Numbered from the stretch's first letter, positions 1 to 9,224 are shown. The stretch: 58,010 nucleotides of DNA from an uncultured Dysosmobacter sp. (GCF_947631635.1 NZ_CANRMB010000019.1:1-58010), one strand, 5' to 3'. Translations and numbers: made by a program. Notes: generated by a model from the sequence alone, not told the origin.

Positions 1-173
1 AGATCCGCGTACTGGGGATCCTGGGCCAGGGCGTAGGTCATGGCGACGCAGTTGATGGAGGGACGGATCATGGGGTGATCCACCCAGTTCTCGATCTTCT
101 CGCCGAACATGTACACCCGGGTGTTCAGCTTGCGCAGGCTCTCGATATACTCCTGTGCGGTCATTAATGCCAT
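1..173 (-). CDS. abfD: 4-hydroxybutyryl-CoA dehydratase, N-terminal part
   Basis: Only the first 57 codons lie in the window; the gene continues past base 1. The start MALMTAQEYIESLRKLN, followed by YMFGEKIENWVDHP and IRPSINCVAMTY, matches the N-terminus of 4-hydroxybutyryl-CoA dehydratase/vinylacetyl-CoA isomerase. This 4Fe-4S, FAD enzyme dehydrates 4-hydroxybutyryl-CoA to crotonyl-CoA in succinate or 4-aminobutyrate to butyrate routes. An AAGGAGG ribosome site (183-189) fixes the start. Related 4-hydroxyphenylacetate 3-hydroxylase-fold enzymes share the fold, but the N-terminal wording is that of AbfD. The active-site part is not visible. Confidence 0.85.
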   Translation of the reverse strand, partial: MALMTAQEYIESLRKLNTRVYMFGEKIENWVDHPMIRPSINCVAMTYALAQDPQYAD

Positions 174-593
174 TTTATGTTTCCTCCTTATTCTTATTGT
201 TGAATGCTCTTTGTTGCGCAGATGCTGATCCTGCTTGTTTTGGTTCATATAAAGAACCCACGAAAGCAATGGGGCACAGCATCCCACTGATTCCGCAGCT
301 ATAAAAGGTGGAGAATTTTCAGTAGTACAAGGAGAGGTTCAAATTCCGCTTAAATGTGCGGCGCGACTCTACTCACATCAGCATCGAATTAGTTTTCACT
401 AACGGTTAAATAAAAAAGCGCCCTGTTTGCTTGGCGCTAGTTCGAACAGAGAGGTTTGTGCTCCATGTACTATGGGCCTAACGCCTCATGTTCACTGCCA
501 AATGCGCTCTATTCGAATGGAGTGCCCCGCTGCGTTGCAAGCCGCTCTCCAAAAGGCCGAATGAAGACACTAAGACCATTGTGATACGGGGCA
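174..593. other. Intergenic region between abfD and the tRNA
   Basis: No convincing protein gene is present. On the minus strand the part from 593 to 417 would be co-transcribed with the tRNA and ends in a terminator-like hairpin. It contains two TTCGAA motifs in tRNA T-loop-like settings (about 441-446 and 511-516). Around 435-485 a GGCGTTAG arm can pair with CTAGCGCC, suggesting a degraded tRNA-like remnant. I see no clear promoter for abfD. Confidence 0.4.
405..438 (-). terminator. Terminator downstream of the tRNA
   Basis: Read on the minus strand, AGCGCC and GGCGCT form a 6-bp stem (417-422 with 433-438) followed by TTTTTT. It lies about 155 bases downstream of the tRNA and is the first terminator-like structure after it. 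Confidence 0.55.
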
Positions 594-670
594 TGGTGGG
601 TACTCGGGGTGTCGAACCCGGGACCTGCCGGCTATGAGCCAGCTGCTCTACCCAACTGAGCTAAGTACCC
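594..670 (-). tRNA. tRNA with CAU anticodon (Met or Ile2), CCA encoded
   Basis: On the minus strand a full cloverleaf is seen: acceptor GGGTACT paired with AGTACCC, D-stem GCTC/GAGC, anticodon loop CTCATAG giving CAU, a TTCGACA T-loop, discriminator A and an encoded CCA (594-596). A CAU anticodon may mean elongator Met or lysidine-modified Ile2; the TTAGCTCAG...GGCTCATA layout leans to Ile2 but does not decide it. The T-stem (CCGGG/CCCCG) has a C-C mismatch, which is unusual for a fully functional tRNA. Confidence 0.85.
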
Positions 671-862
671 ATTAAATCTGTTGTTTCGCTTTTGATTGTT
701 TTAATTGGGTTGACAATGTCAATGCACACAGCAATGAGATTTTGAAATGGCGATTAGAAGCACCATGAAGGAAACTGCCGGCGGAGAACTTTCATTCACA
801 CGCCGGACACATTCCGGATGTTCCCTTTTTCAATCGGTTATGCGAAACTCTTAAATAAATGC

Positions 863-909
863 GGGTGCGGACTTTTGAAGTCCTAATTCAGATTCAAAAG
901 TCCGCACCC
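863..909 (-). terminator. Terminator of the garR-like gene at 950-1843
   Basis: A perfect 16-bp inverted repeat, GGGTGCGGACTTTTGA at 863-878 and its complement at 894-909, lies 41 bases after the stop codon. On the minus strand it is followed by a T-rich stretch. Confidence 0.75.
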
Positions 910-949
910 TTTATCATTCAATCAAGTGGTACCCGATTACTGGAACTGT

Positions 950-1843
950 CTATTTTTCTGCGCGCTTGAGTTCAACACCCGCAATTTTTTCATAGTATTT
1001 CATCAGAGCGGAGTGATCCTCCGAGCCACAGCCGTTAGCGGACATATACTTCATTTCATCCATTACCAGGCTTGCCAAAGGCATGGGAGTACCCAGCGCA
1101 TGACCGGTCTCAAGCACATTGTTCAGATCCTTAATATGCAGGTCCAGCCGGAAACCCGCCCTAAAATCGCGATCCATCGCCATAGCCAGCTTACCATCCA
1201 AAACCTTTGAGCCGGCATATCCATTCTTGATCGCGTTGTAAATTACTTCGGGTTCCACACCGGCCTTTGCCCCCATTACAAACGCCTCGGCAACTGTTGC
1301 AATTTCTACTGCCAGAATGTGCTGATTGACCAATTTTGTAGTATTTCCAGCGCCCAAGCCACCACAGTAAGTAATCGTTCCAGCCATTGCATTCAAAACC
1401 GGCAGCATCTCATTGAAAAGTTCTTTATCTCCCCCGCACATCAAAGCCAGCGTGCCATTGATGGCACCGGTTTCGCCGCCGGAAACAGGGGCTTCCAGCA
1501 TAGGAACACCTGCCTCGGCGCAGGCTTGTCCAACCTCCTTGGTCACCAGGGGAGCAATAGAACTCATGTCGATAATCTTCATGCCCTCATGGCGGCCTTC
1601 TAAAACACCATTCACACCCAGAATAACAGTCTTAACGTGAGGAGAGTTTGGGAGCATAGTAATAACAACGTCGCTGTTTGCAGCAACCTCTTTATTACTG
1701 CTTACAGCGGTAGCACCTGCGGCAGCCAGTTCCTCGACACCCTTAGACACAACATCGTAGACATACAGTTCATGCCCAGCCTTCAGCAAATTTTTCGCCA
1801 TAGGGCGTCCCATAACGCCCAACCCAATAAATCCAATTTTCAT
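950..1843 (-). CDS. 2-hydroxy-3-oxopropionate reductase-like beta-hydroxyacid dehydrogenase (copy 1)
   Basis: The 297-residue product has the family's two-domain layout. An N-terminal NAD(P) site reads GFIGLGVMG (residues 4-12), the substrate signature lies around SGG at about 121-123, and GNTTKLVNQ carries the catalytic lysine near residue 170. Members reduce tartronate semialdehyde, 3-hydroxyisobutyrate semialdehyde and similar C3-C4 oxo acids; the exact substrate cannot be read from sequence. I chose the ATG at 1843, not an ATG 14 codons upstream, because a GAAGG site sits before it and it aligns with the second copy at 9225-10115, which is very similar throughout. It closes the island operon and has its own terminator. 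Confidence 0.85.
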   Translation of the reverse strand: MKIGFIGLGVMGRPMAKNLLKAGHELYVYDVVSKGVEELAAAGATAVSSNKEVAANSDVVITMLPNSPHVKTVILGVNGVLEGRHEGMKIIDMSSIAPLVTKEVGQACAEAGVPMLEAPVSGGETGAINGTLALMCGGDKELFNEMLPVLNAMAGTITYCGGLGAGNTTKLVNQHILAVEIATVAEAFVMGAKAGVEPEVIYNAIKNGYAGSKVLDGKLAMAMDRDFRAGFRLDLHIKDLNNVLETGHALGTPMPLASLVMDEMKYMSANGCGSEDHSALMKYYEKIAGVELKRAEK

Positions 1844-1931
1844 AATAGTTTTCCCTTCAATCTGTACGGATTTTGTTTTCGGCAATTGTCCTGCAAGAAA
1901 TTCCGATTAAATGGTAGCATTACTTTGGCAC

Positions 1932-3593
1932 TTATTCAGCTTCCAAAATAGCGCCCATATTGGCAGAGGTGACCATAGCGCGGTAGCGCTTGAGGTAACC
2001 GGAGACCTGCTTGGGGGGCTGGGGAACGGTCTTGGCCTTGCGGGCCTCGATCTCCTCGTCGGAGACCAGCAGCTGGATGGAGTGGTTGGGGATGTCGATG
2101 GCGATCTGGTCGCCGTCCTGGATGTACGCCATCAATCCGCCCGCGGCCGCCTCGGGAGAGACGTGGCCGATGGAAGCGCCCCGGCTTACGCCGGAGAACC
2201 GGCCGTCCGTCACCAATGCACAGGTGGAGTCCAGGCCCATGCCTGCCAGCGCGGCGGTGGGGGACAGCATCTCCCGCATGCCGGGGCCGCCCTTGGGACC
2301 CTCATAGCGGACCACCACCACGTCGCCTGCCACCACCTTGCCGGCGTACAGGCCCTCACAGCAGGCCTCCTCGCTGTCAAAACACTTGGCGGGGCCGGTG
2401 TGGACCATCATCTCGGGAAGAACCGCGCCCTTCTTCACCACAGCGCCGTCGGGCGCCAGATTGCCGTACAGCACCGCCAGGCCGCCGGTCTGGGAGTAGG
2501 CGTGCTCCCGGTCGCGGATCACGTCCTCGTCCATGATCTCCGCCTTGGCGATACGGTCCGCCCAGGTACCGTCCACGGTCCTGGCGGTGGGGTCAATGAG
2601 ACCCATATCGTTCAGGCGTTTCATCACGGCGCTCAGGCCGCCTGCTGCATCCAGGTCTACCAGGCAATGAGGGCCGGCGGGATTCAGCTTCACCAGATGA
2701 GGAACATTATCACTGACAGCGTTGACGCCCTTCAAGTTAAAATCCATGCCGGCTTCATGGCAGATGGCGGGCAGGTGCAGCATGGTGTTGGTGGAGCAGC
2801 CCAGGGCCATATCAGCGACCAGGCCGTTGGTGATAGCTTTGTCCGTGACGATGTCACGGGGGCAGATGTTGTCCCGTACCAGGTCCATGACCTTCATACC
2901 CGCGTGCTTGGCAAGCAAAATGCGCTGACTCTCCACGGCGGGGATGGTGCCGTTGCCGGGCAGACCCAGGCCCAGGATCTCCGTCATGCAGTTCATGGAG
3001 TTGGCGGTGAACATGCCCGCGCAGGAGCCGCAGCCGGGGCAGGAGTGCTCGACCAGCTCCTGTGCCTCGTGCCACGTCATCTTGCCGGTGCGCACGGCGC
3101 CGGGAGCCTCAAAGGCGTCCGTCAGCGCCACTTTCTTGCCGTTGGCCTTGCCGGGCATCATGGGACCGCCGGAGCAGAAGATGGCGGGAATATTCACCCG
3201 CAGGGCAGCCATGATCATGCCGGGCACGATCTTGTCGCAGTTGGGGATGAACACCAGCCCGTCAAAGGGGTGGGCGTTGGCCATGATCTCCACGGAGTCC
3301 GCGATATGCTCCCGGCTGGGCAGGGAGAAGAACATACCCTCGTGGTTCATGGCGATGCCGTCGCACACGCCGATGGCGGGAAACTCGATGGGGGTGCCGC
3401 CGGCCATGCGGATGCCGGCTTTCACCGCCTCGGCGATCTTGTCCAAGTGCATATGGCCGGGGATGATCTCGTTCTTGGCGCTGACTACGCCGATGATGGG
3501 GCGGGACAGCTCCTCGTCCGTCAGGCCCAGGGCGCGAAACAGTGCCCGGTGGGGAATGCGGTCCACGCCGCTTTTCATCAAATCACTTCTCAT
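1932..3593 (-). CDS. ilvD: Dihydroxy-acid dehydratase (IlvD/Edd family)
   Basis: At 553 residues this is full length for the family. It has PNCDK (Cys119) and [18 protein letters not shown] (185-202), which supply iron-sulfur ligands, plus the late GRFSG and GHVSPEA motifs. IlvD makes 2-oxo acids from 2,3-dihydroxy acids in branched-chain amino acid synthesis, while sugar-acid dehydratases share the fold. The sequence is close to true IlvD, yet its neighbours are all catabolic: the dehydrogenase gene ends 9 bases upstream and a garR-like gene follows. It could therefore act on a sugar acid. It is clearly GC-richer than the adjoining garR-like gene, suggesting a different origin. Confidence 0.85.
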   Translation of the reverse strand: MRSDLMKSGVDRIPHRALFRALGLTDEELSRPIIGVVSAKNEIIPGHMHLDKIAEAVKAGIRMAGGTPIEFPAIGVCDGIAMNHEGMFFSLPSREHIADSVEIMANAHPFDGLVFIPNCDKIVPGMIMAALRVNIPAIFCSGGPMMPGKANGKKVALTDAFEAPGAVRTGKMTWHEAQELVEHSCPGCGSCAGMFTANSMNCMTEILGLGLPGNGTIPAVESQRILLAKHAGMKVMDLVRDNICPRDIVTDKAITNGLVADMALGCSTNTMLHLPAICHEAGMDFNLKGVNAVSDNVPHLVKLNPAGPHCLVDLDAAGGLSAVMKRLNDMGLIDPTARTVDGTWADRIAKAEIMDEDVIRDREHAYSQTGGLAVLYGNLAPDGAVVKKGAVLPEMMVHTGPAKCFDSEEACCEGLYAGKVVAGDVVVVRYEGPKGGPGMREMLSPTAALAGMGLDSTCALVTDGRFSGVSRGASIGHVSPEAAAGGLMAYIQDGDQIAIDIPNHSIQLLVSDEEIEARKAKTVPQPPKQVSGYLKRYRAMVTSANMGAILEAE

Positions 3594-3602
3594 GATCTCA
3601 CC

Positions 3603-4538
3603 TCACTTCTTGAAATACAGGACTTTTGCCAGCTCGATGTACATGCGGTCCCGCTCCCGGATGGCTTCGTCGGCCTTGTCACCGGAGTAGTCATAGAAGC
3701 CCTCACCGCTCTTGACACCCAGCTTGCCGGCTTCTACCATCTCGTGCAGCCGCTTGTTGCCCACTTTGGAATCGCTCAATTCGGCATTGAGGTAGCTGTT
3801 GATGTGGTCAAAGGTATCCAGGCCGCCGAAGTCCGCTACACCGAAGGGACCCAGTGCGGCGTACCGCAGGCCCATGCCCGCCTTCAGGACGGTGTCCACG
3901 TCTTCGATGGTGGCGGCGCCGATGTCCACGATGTGCAGGGCCTCCCGCAGGACGGCGAACTGGATGCGGTTGATGATGAAGCCGTTGATGTCGGCCACCA
4001 CCACGGGCTGCTTGCCCAGGCCCTCCACCAGTTTGCGCATCTTCTGGACGTTCTCGGGACTGGTCTTCTCTCCGGCGATGATCTCGCACAGAGGCAGCAG
4101 GTGGGGGGGATTGAGCCAGTGCTGGCCCATGAACCGCTCAGGGTACTTGCAGGCCTCGGCGATCTCGGTAATGTGCAGGCCGGAGGTATTGGTGGCAAGC
4201 AGGGCCTCCTTGGGGGCGATCTCGGAGATCTCCCGGAAGAAGCCTTGTTTAATGTCCATGCGCTCCACCGTGCTCTCTACCACCAGGCAGCAGTCCCGGA
4301 AGCACTCCTTGTCCATGGTGAAGACCATGCGGTCCATGGCAGCCTTGGATTCCTCGGCGGTGATAAGGCCCTCTTTGACCATCATCTCCTGGTTGATGGC
4401 GATGAGGTGCTTGCCTTTTTCGATGCCGGCCTCATAGATGTCGTACACATAGGTCTCGTATCCGGCCAGGGCGTACACCTGGGCCAGGGACGCGCCCATG
4501 ACGCCCGCTCCAGCCATTACAACTTTCTTTTCGTTCAT
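3603..4538 (-). CDS. 3-hydroxy acid dehydrogenase, L-gulonate/carnitine 3-dehydrogenase-like
   Basis: The 311-residue product belongs to the 3-hydroxyacyl-CoA dehydrogenase superfamily. The NAD-binding motif GAGVMG is at 10-15, and His140 (HWLNPP) with Glu152 form the catalytic pair. The pocket text HWLNPPHLLPLCE and the later GMGLRYAALGPF resemble L-gulonate 3-dehydrogenase and carnitine dehydrogenase more than HFFNP-type 3-hydroxybutyryl-CoA dehydrogenases. That points to a free 3-hydroxy acid as substrate, giving a 3-keto acid, which fits the BKACE encoded two genes upstream. A TAAGGAGG site precedes the ATG. Annotation as 3-hydroxybutyryl-CoA dehydrogenase is the main alternative. Confidence 0.8.
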   Translation of the reverse strand: MNEKKVVMAGAGVMGASLAQVYALAGYETYVYDIYEAGIEKGKHLIAINQEMMVKEGLITAEESKAAMDRMVFTMDKECFRDCCLVVESTVERMDIKQGFFREISEIAPKEALLATNTSGLHITEIAEACKYPERFMGQHWLNPPHLLPLCEIIAGEKTSPENVQKMRKLVEGLGKQPVVVADINGFIINRIQFAVLREALHIVDIGAATIEDVDTVLKAGMGLRYAALGPFGVADFGGLDTFDHINSYLNAELSDSKVGNKRLHEMVEAGKLGVKSGEGFYDYSGDKADEAIRERDRMYIELAKVLYFKK

Positions 4539-4573
4539 GTTGGTTCCTCCTTAAATTCATATATTCACGCTTG

Positions 4574-5008
4574 CTATTGCCGCATAGCCAGGGTCACATC
4601 CCCTGTGGCGGCAAGTTCTCCATGGTTGTATATTTGCGCGGAACATACAGCAATTGCTTTCGCTGTAACTTCCGAGATTAATTTGGCATGGATCTCGACA
4701 GTATCACCCGGCAAGATCTTTCTTCGAAAACGGACATTGTTGATTCCTAGAAACAGCGGCGTTTTTCCAGCATAGCGCTCCATGGACAACAGCAGGATAT
4801 CCGCAGTCTGCGCCATGCACTCAACAGAGTAAACACCAGGCAAAACTGGATCAGAGGGGAAATGTCCCTTGAATATCTCGCGTTCCGCAGATACATGGAA
4901 AGTCGTGGTGATCTGCACACCCGGTTCCAACTCTTCCACTGTATCGACCAGCAGCATGGGATCGCGGTGCGGAATAATTTCCATGATCTGTTCTCTTTCC
5001 ATGATCAT
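4574..5008 (-). CDS. FabZ-like 3-hydroxyacyl dehydratase (hotdog fold)
   Basis: The 144-residue protein starts MIMEREQIMEIIPHRDP. His49 in KGHFP and Glu63 in PGVYSVECMAQ are 14 residues apart, as in FabZ (His54/Glu68 in E. coli), so dehydratase chemistry is likely retained. Its ATG shares a base with the stop of the upstream BKACE gene, so the two are translationally coupled. No other fatty-acid synthesis genes are nearby, and a role in the island's catabolism is more likely than lipid synthesis. In carnitine clusters a hotdog thioesterase occupies an equivalent place, so thioesterase activity is an alternative. Confidence 0.75.
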   Translation of the reverse strand: MIMEREQIMEIIPHRDPMLLVDTVEELEPGVQITTTFHVSAEREIFKGHFPSDPVLPGVYSVECMAQTADILLLSMERYAGKTPLFLGINNVRFRRKILPGDTVEIHAKLISEVTAKAIAVCSAQIYNHGELAATGDVTLAMRQ

Positions 5009-5943
5009 CAGAAGTTTACTTTGTCTCCGCCCTTGAGATGCAGCATCTCCCGCGCTTCATCAGGTGTTGCTATTTCAAAGTCCAGCGCATTCAGGATGGC
5101 TTTCATCTTGAGGACCTGCTGAGCGTTGCTGGTAGCCAGTTCGCCAGAAGGCTTGATATAGAGTCCATCTTCCATGCCAACACGAACATTGCCACCCTGT
5201 AGGGCCATCATGGTTGCGTTGCGGAACATCCGTCTGCCGGCAGAAACGGTGCTGTACTGGATGTCATCACCCAGCATCTTCTTTGCCTGGTCGATCATGA
5301 ACATCATGCCCTCGTTAGACATGGGATAGCCGCCCATAACACCCGGGACAAACTGAATATAAATGGGCTGGGTGATGATCCCTTCTCTCTGGAAGTACTG
5401 TAAGTTGGCCAGCTGGCCATAGTCAAACACCTCATATTCGGGAAGGGTACCGCATTTGTTCATCGTTTTAATGCAATATTCAATATCCTTAAAGGTGTTT
5501 TTGAATACATTATCATATGTACGGGCAACAAAAGGAACTTCCCAATCATATTTGGGGGTAGGTCCCATGCCTTTTTCGAGCTTGTGGAAGCAGAAATTCA
5601 TGGACCCACCATTGGCAGAGGCCATTTCGGGCTGGAACTCTTCAATTACTGAGAATCGTTCTTCGGTAGACATACCCTGTGCGCCGCCGGTAGTAATACC
5701 AATAACGGCATTAACTTCTTTCTTGATCGCCGAGAGGATCTGACGGAAAGTATCGAAATCACCAACGGGCATGCCGTCGTCACGCCGTGCGTGAATATGA
5801 ACAACAGCTGCGCCGGCTTTCGCCGCATCAATTGCCTGTTGTGCAATCTGTTCGGGCGATGCAGGGAGATAGGGAGAGAGGGACGGCGTGTGGATTGCAC
5901 CTGTAATTGCCGCTGAGATAATTACTTTTTTCTGCTTGCTCAT
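5008..5943 (-). CDS. Beta-keto acid cleavage enzyme (BKACE, DUF849 family)
   Basis: The 311-residue TIM-barrel protein has the zinc motif HIH (His49, His51 in VVHIHAR) and Glu258 in RVGMED, the ligand set of the 3-keto-5-aminohexanoate cleavage enzyme family. BKACEs condense a 3-keto acid with acetyl-CoA and split it into acetoacetate and a new acyl-CoA. Which keto acid is used is not evident. The adjacent dehydrogenase could supply it, and acetoacetate would feed butyrate formation. The ATG at 5943 is preferred over an upstream TTG because GAAAGG lies before it. The gene is noticeably AT-richer than most of the window. Confidence 0.85.
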   Translation of the reverse strand: MSKQKKVIISAAITGAIHTPSLSPYLPASPEQIAQQAIDAAKAGAAVVHIHARRDDGMPVGDFDTFRQILSAIKKEVNAVIGITTGGAQGMSTEERFSVIEEFQPEMASANGGSMNFCFHKLEKGMGPTPKYDWEVPFVARTYDNVFKNTFKDIEYCIKTMNKCGTLPEYEVFDYGQLANLQYFQREGIITQPIYIQFVPGVMGGYPMSNEGMMFMIDQAKKMLGDDIQYSTVSAGRRMFRNATMMALQGGNVRVGMEDGLYIKPSGELATSNAQQVLKMKAILNALDFEIATPDEAREMLHLKGGDKVNF

Positions 5944-6012
5944 AATATCAAATCCTTTCAAATTATTCCGGGCTTTCTGGAATACAATTCGCGTTTTTTA
6001 CCGTTGGATTAT

Positions 6013-6801
6013 TCACATACATGAAACCGCTGTCCGCATGACATCTGCGCACAATTCTCCTGCCGGCTCCAAGCGACAATCTGGCGCAGCCTCCACGCTT
6101 ATCGCACCTTGGTACCCATTTGCAACAGCCTCCCGCAGAAGCTGCGTGAGCTTTGCTGTATCTTCGGCAGTCAGAAAACCCCTGTAATGGCCCTGCAAAT
6201 CTGTGCTGATGTGCAGATGGCGAACATAAGGCATCACATCAGAAAATTGGTGAATGTCTTCTCCCATTACAAATGCATGGTAGTAGTCAAGGACCATTGC
6301 AACATTGGGAAGATTTACCCGCTTGACCATGGCTAAGGCATCCTCTGTTTGATTCATATAATTGCACAGATACTTATGAACTGCTTCTACCAGGATCATG
6401 ATGCCATATTTGCTGGCTGCGCCTGCAACACAACGTAAAAAAGATTCCATCTCTTGATCGGCACGCTCTGACGGATAGCTGCCTGGCAGGACTCGTGCCG
6501 CCGGCGCGCCAATGCCGATACTTTGAATGCCAAGCGCATGACCCCGCAGGCAGAGACGGTCCGCATACTGTTTAATTGCACTTAAATTGCAGTTAGGGCC
6601 TATAATAGGAAGATTTATGCTGCAAAAATCATTAAAACATCTGCATGGGAAACCCGTCTTACGATATTTCTGCAAAAAATCTTGAAATTCGGTTTCAGAA
6701 AGGGTCATTATTTGTCTTGCAGAAAGTTCAATATAGTCATAGCCCATATTTGCTATTTGGGAATATGACTCTGTATTTCCACAACAACCAATTAACAACA
6801 T
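6013..6801 (-). CDS. Sugar phosphate isomerase/epimerase-like TIM barrel
   Basis: The 262-residue protein of the xylose-isomerase-like (AP endonuclease 2) superfamily carries the expected metal-ligand segments in order: LVEAVHKY, MVLDYYHA, VRHLHIS and ISVEAAP. Relatives isomerise or epimerise sugars, hydroxypyruvate or inososes; the sequence does not settle which. The gene overlaps the upstream VOC gene by 10 bases and lies 69 bases before the BKACE gene, so all three are probably one transcript. Composition is AT-rich like its neighbours. Confidence 0.75.
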   Translation of the reverse strand: MLLIGCCGNTESYSQIANMGYDYIELSARQIMTLSETEFQDFLQKYRKTGFPCRCFNDFCSINLPIIGPNCNLSAIKQYADRLCLRGHALGIQSIGIGAPAARVLPGSYPSERADQEMESFLRCVAGAASKYGIMILVEAVHKYLCNYMNQTEDALAMVKRVNLPNVAMVLDYYHAFVMGEDIHQFSDVMPYVRHLHISTDLQGHYRGFLTAEDTAKLTQLLREAVANGYQGAISVEAAPDCRLEPAGELCADVMRTAVSCM

Positions 6802-7265
6802 ATGCGCTCCTTCTCTACGATGGGGTCATGCGGGTTAAAAGCAGTATGACTTTCGTTGTCATCAGATTGCATCTCTGCCGCAGACATCTCACGAAATAGC
6901 TCGACTGACTCACCTGCAGGGCCAACAAAAAAAGCAATATAAACAGGATAGGGATCTTTGCCTTGAAAAACATACTTTGTGGGCTGCATCGACACTTGAT
7001 ACCCGGCGTCTTTGACTCGTTCCAGCAAGCCATCCACATCTTCTGCTTTAAAGGCGAAGTGATTCAAAACACTTTCCGCGGTATTAAGGCTATCATCAGA
7101 GATCAAAATCTCCAAGATAACGTTTTCGCACGATAAAAAAGTGGCATTATCTTGGATGCGGATAACCTTTAAGCCAAGGATTTCTTTATAAAAATCCACC
7201 ACTGTTTCATACTGACTTTCTGCAACTTTTAGGGACAAATGATGCAATTGAGTAATACCGTTCAC
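6792..7265 (-). CDS. VOC (glyoxalase/dioxygenase fold) protein
   Basis: The 157-residue protein begins MNGITQLHHLSLKV and has the repeated beta-alpha-beta-beta-beta modules of the vicinal oxygen chelate fold. HHLSLKV, HFAFKAEDVDGL and ESVELFRE are at the positions where metal ligands usually sit. It may be an isomerase, epimerase or lyase of the island's pathway. I placed the start at GTG 7265 because AAGGAGG precedes it by 7 bases; longer in-frame starts lack a site. It is the first gene of the operon reading away from the LacI gene. Confidence 0.7.
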   Translation of the reverse strand: MNGITQLHHLSLKVAESQYETVVDFYKEILGLKVIRIQDNATFLSCENVILEILISDDSLNTAESVLNHFAFKAEDVDGLLERVKDAGYQVSMQPTKYVFQGKDPYPVYIAFFVGPAGESVELFREMSAAEMQSDDNESHTAFNPHDPIVEKERICC

Positions 7266-7486
7266 AATTGCGCCTCCTTCCATAGCAGGTGGAATTTTTT
7301 CAGTATTTAAGCATGAAAAAATTGGATTTAACCAACAAATCCTTCCCAAAGAAAATCAAACTCCAGTGGGGAGCAATTTCCGGGATTTAAAAAAACAATC
7401 TTGCCCAATTGAATTCTTCGTGATAATATTTTTTTGACAATAAGGATATAGGCCATTTATCGCTGTCAGTTAGGAGATCATGTTGT

Positions 7487-8560
7487 ATGCAACCCCAACA
7501 AGTGACGATTTTAGATGTAGCTAAAGATGCCGCAGTCTCACCTGCCACAGTTTCACGTGTTTTGAATAATAATTCCCGTGTTGATCCAGCCCTGAAAGAG
7601 CGTGTTTTGGCTTCCGTGCGTAAGCTTGGGTATCTTCCTAATGCGAATGCGCAGAGTCTGATTACTCGTAATACATACGAGATTGGCTTTCTGGTTTCGG
7701 ATATTTCTAACTCCTATTATGGAACAATTGCACGAGAAGTGGAAAATATTGTAAATCCAAAAAACTACAACTTGATACTGTGCAGTACGGACGAAGCAAA
7801 ACCGCGGGAGTATGCATACTTACAGATGATGATGCGACGCCATGTGGATGGCTTGATCGTCAACCCTACTTGCATGAATAACGATGTGATTGCGGAGTTC
7901 AGTAAATTCATGCCAGTCCTCTTGATGAACCGACATATTGACCACCCTGGTTTTCGTGGGGATTTTATTGATACAGACGGATATACTGGATGCAAACTTA
8001 TTACAACAGAGCTTCTGCGCGCCGGACATAGGAAAATTTACTGTGTCCATGGCCCGTTCATCTATCCAAACGCCCGTATGCGGTTTCAGGGATTTGTTGA
8101 TGCAATGCAGGAATACGGCATTTCCGTTGACAAAAACTACCCCTATCTGTTTAACGGCCAGTTTACAATCGCGGGAGGGAAACTTGCTGTTGAAAATATG
8201 CTTCAGCTTTCAGATCCTCCGACTGCGATTGTCTCAGAAAGTAATATGTGCACACTCGGGATTTTGCAGCAGCTCCAGCGCTATCGTATCGACATTCCGG
8301 GAGATATCTCCCTCTGCGGACATGATCAAATCGATAATATGGAACTGTTTGATGTAAAGCCGGTCAGCGCTGTTTATGATTTACAGGAAATCGCACAGTG
8401 TGTTGGAAAAACGATTTTGGAGCGAATTCAAGATCCCGGCCTGGCGGCACGGCACTATGAGTTCCAGGCAACTTTATCGCCTGGCAATTCTATTGCGGCG
8501 CCCTCACAGGGACTGCCCCAGAAATTACGGAGCGAACTCAGACGCCATAAGGCGCAATAG
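7487..8560 (+). CDS. LacI-family transcriptional regulator
   Basis: The 357-residue protein has an N-terminal helix-turn-helix (ILDVAKDAAVSPATVSRVLN, about residues 8-27), the hinge region and a periplasmic-binding-protein-like effector domain. It is divergent from the VOC-isomerase-BKACE operon and convergent with the PPC/garR2 operon, so it is the obvious local regulator. The effector is probably a sugar or sugar acid of the pathway. Three copies of a LacI-like palindrome before garR2 (10173-10311) are its likely operators. None of these sites appears in its own 137-bp upstream region. AGGAG lies 8-9 bases before the ATG. Confidence 0.9.
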   Translation: MQPQQVTILDVAKDAAVSPATVSRVLNNNSRVDPALKERVLASVRKLGYLPNANAQSLITRNTYEIGFLVSDISNSYYGTIAREVENIVNPKNYNLILCSTDEAKPREYAYLQMMMRRHVDGLIVNPTCMNNDVIAEFSKFMPVLLMNRHIDHPGFRGDFIDTDGYTGCKLITTELLRAGHRKIYCVHGPFIYPNARMRFQGFVDAMQEYGISVDKNYPYLFNGQFTIAGGKLAVENMLQLSDPPTAIVSESNMCTLGILQQLQRYRIDIPGDISLCGHDQIDNMELFDVKPVSAVYDLQEIAQCVGKTILERIQDPGLAARHYEFQATLSPGNSIAAPSQGLPQKLRSELRRHKAQ

Positions 8561-8603
8561 TGAATAGACTTTCTCCTGGCGGAAAACCTTGAGATGATTG
8601 AAG

Positions 8604-8645
8604 AGTCTTTGTGGTGATGCCTCTGCATCACCACAAAGACTTTAT
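8604..8645. terminator. Bidirectional terminator between lacI and the PPC gene
   Basis: A perfect 17-bp inverted repeat (8604-8620 with 8625-8641, loop CTCT) lies between convergent genes, with T-rich sequence on the plus-strand side. Confidence 0.85.
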
Positions 8646-8657
8646 TTAGAAAACGGA

Positions 8658-9128
8658 TTATTTCGTTGCCTCGTAAGGAGCAAAATGATTACCATCCGCT
8701 TCGGGGTCATATGCGCGGACAAAATTGCCTCCAACAACTTCGACAATCATAACTTCGATCGTGGCGAGGGAGGGGCTCTCACCGGCGATAATGTGACCGC
8801 CGTAGAAGACGCCGTCATCACCACACATGCTAGCGTGGATATGCAGGCCGCCTTCGCAGATCAGACCCATAGCATTGCACAGTTCCACGGGGAACGTCCG
8901 CTCGTTTGCGGCACCATAACCAGCGCCCAGCTTGGCGTTGTTCTTTTCCAGATAGTAATAGCTGGTCTTCTCCAGGCTGCCGATCATGGAAACCCAACCA
9001 TTTTGAATGTGCTTCTCCTGAATGATTTTGGTGATGCCCTCACACATATCTGTGCCAGGCAGAATTCTTGCCAGAACAATACGACCGATCTGTCCCTCAG
9101 AATATGCGACTCTTACTTCCTTGCTCAT
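8658..9128 (-). CDS. PPC/DUF296 domain protein
   Basis: The 156-residue single-domain protein has HIHASMCGDDG followed by YGGHI, the histidine pattern of the PPC (DUF296) fold. Bacterial stand-alone members form trimers and are of uncertain function; plant relatives are attached to AT-hooks. It follows garR copy 2 by 96 bases on the same strand and shares its promoter. Its place in a sugar-acid cluster suggests a metabolic or ligand-binding role, which is inference. An AAGGAG site precedes the ATG. Confidence 0.75.
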   Translation of the reverse strand: MSKEVRVAYSEGQIGRIVLARILPGTDMCEGITKIIQEKHIQNGWVSMIGSLEKTSYYYLEKNNAKLGAGYGAANERTFPVELCNAMGLICEGGLHIHASMCGDDGVFYGGHIIAGESPSLATIEVMIVEVVGGNFVRAYDPEADGNHFAPYEATK

Positions 9129-9224
9129 GTTAAATACTCCTTATCGTTTTTTATAAATTCCCGATTATCCATGGGGGGAATTGCTGTTAAGATGCATTGC
9201 GGCTAAAGTAATTCCTGCTTGAAT

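Noticed and set aside
3603..4538. Calling the dehydrogenase a 3-hydroxybutyryl-CoA dehydrogenase (hbd)
   Set aside because: The active-site text is HWLNPP with GMGLRYA rather than HFFNP with the CoA-binding region of Hbd, and the BKACE context points to a free hydroxy acid. Hbd remains possible but less likely.
1911..4775. A 954-codon plus-strand open frame over ilvD and the dehydrogenase
   Set aside because: It is the complement of genes with clear family motifs and has low-complexity composition and no ribosome site.
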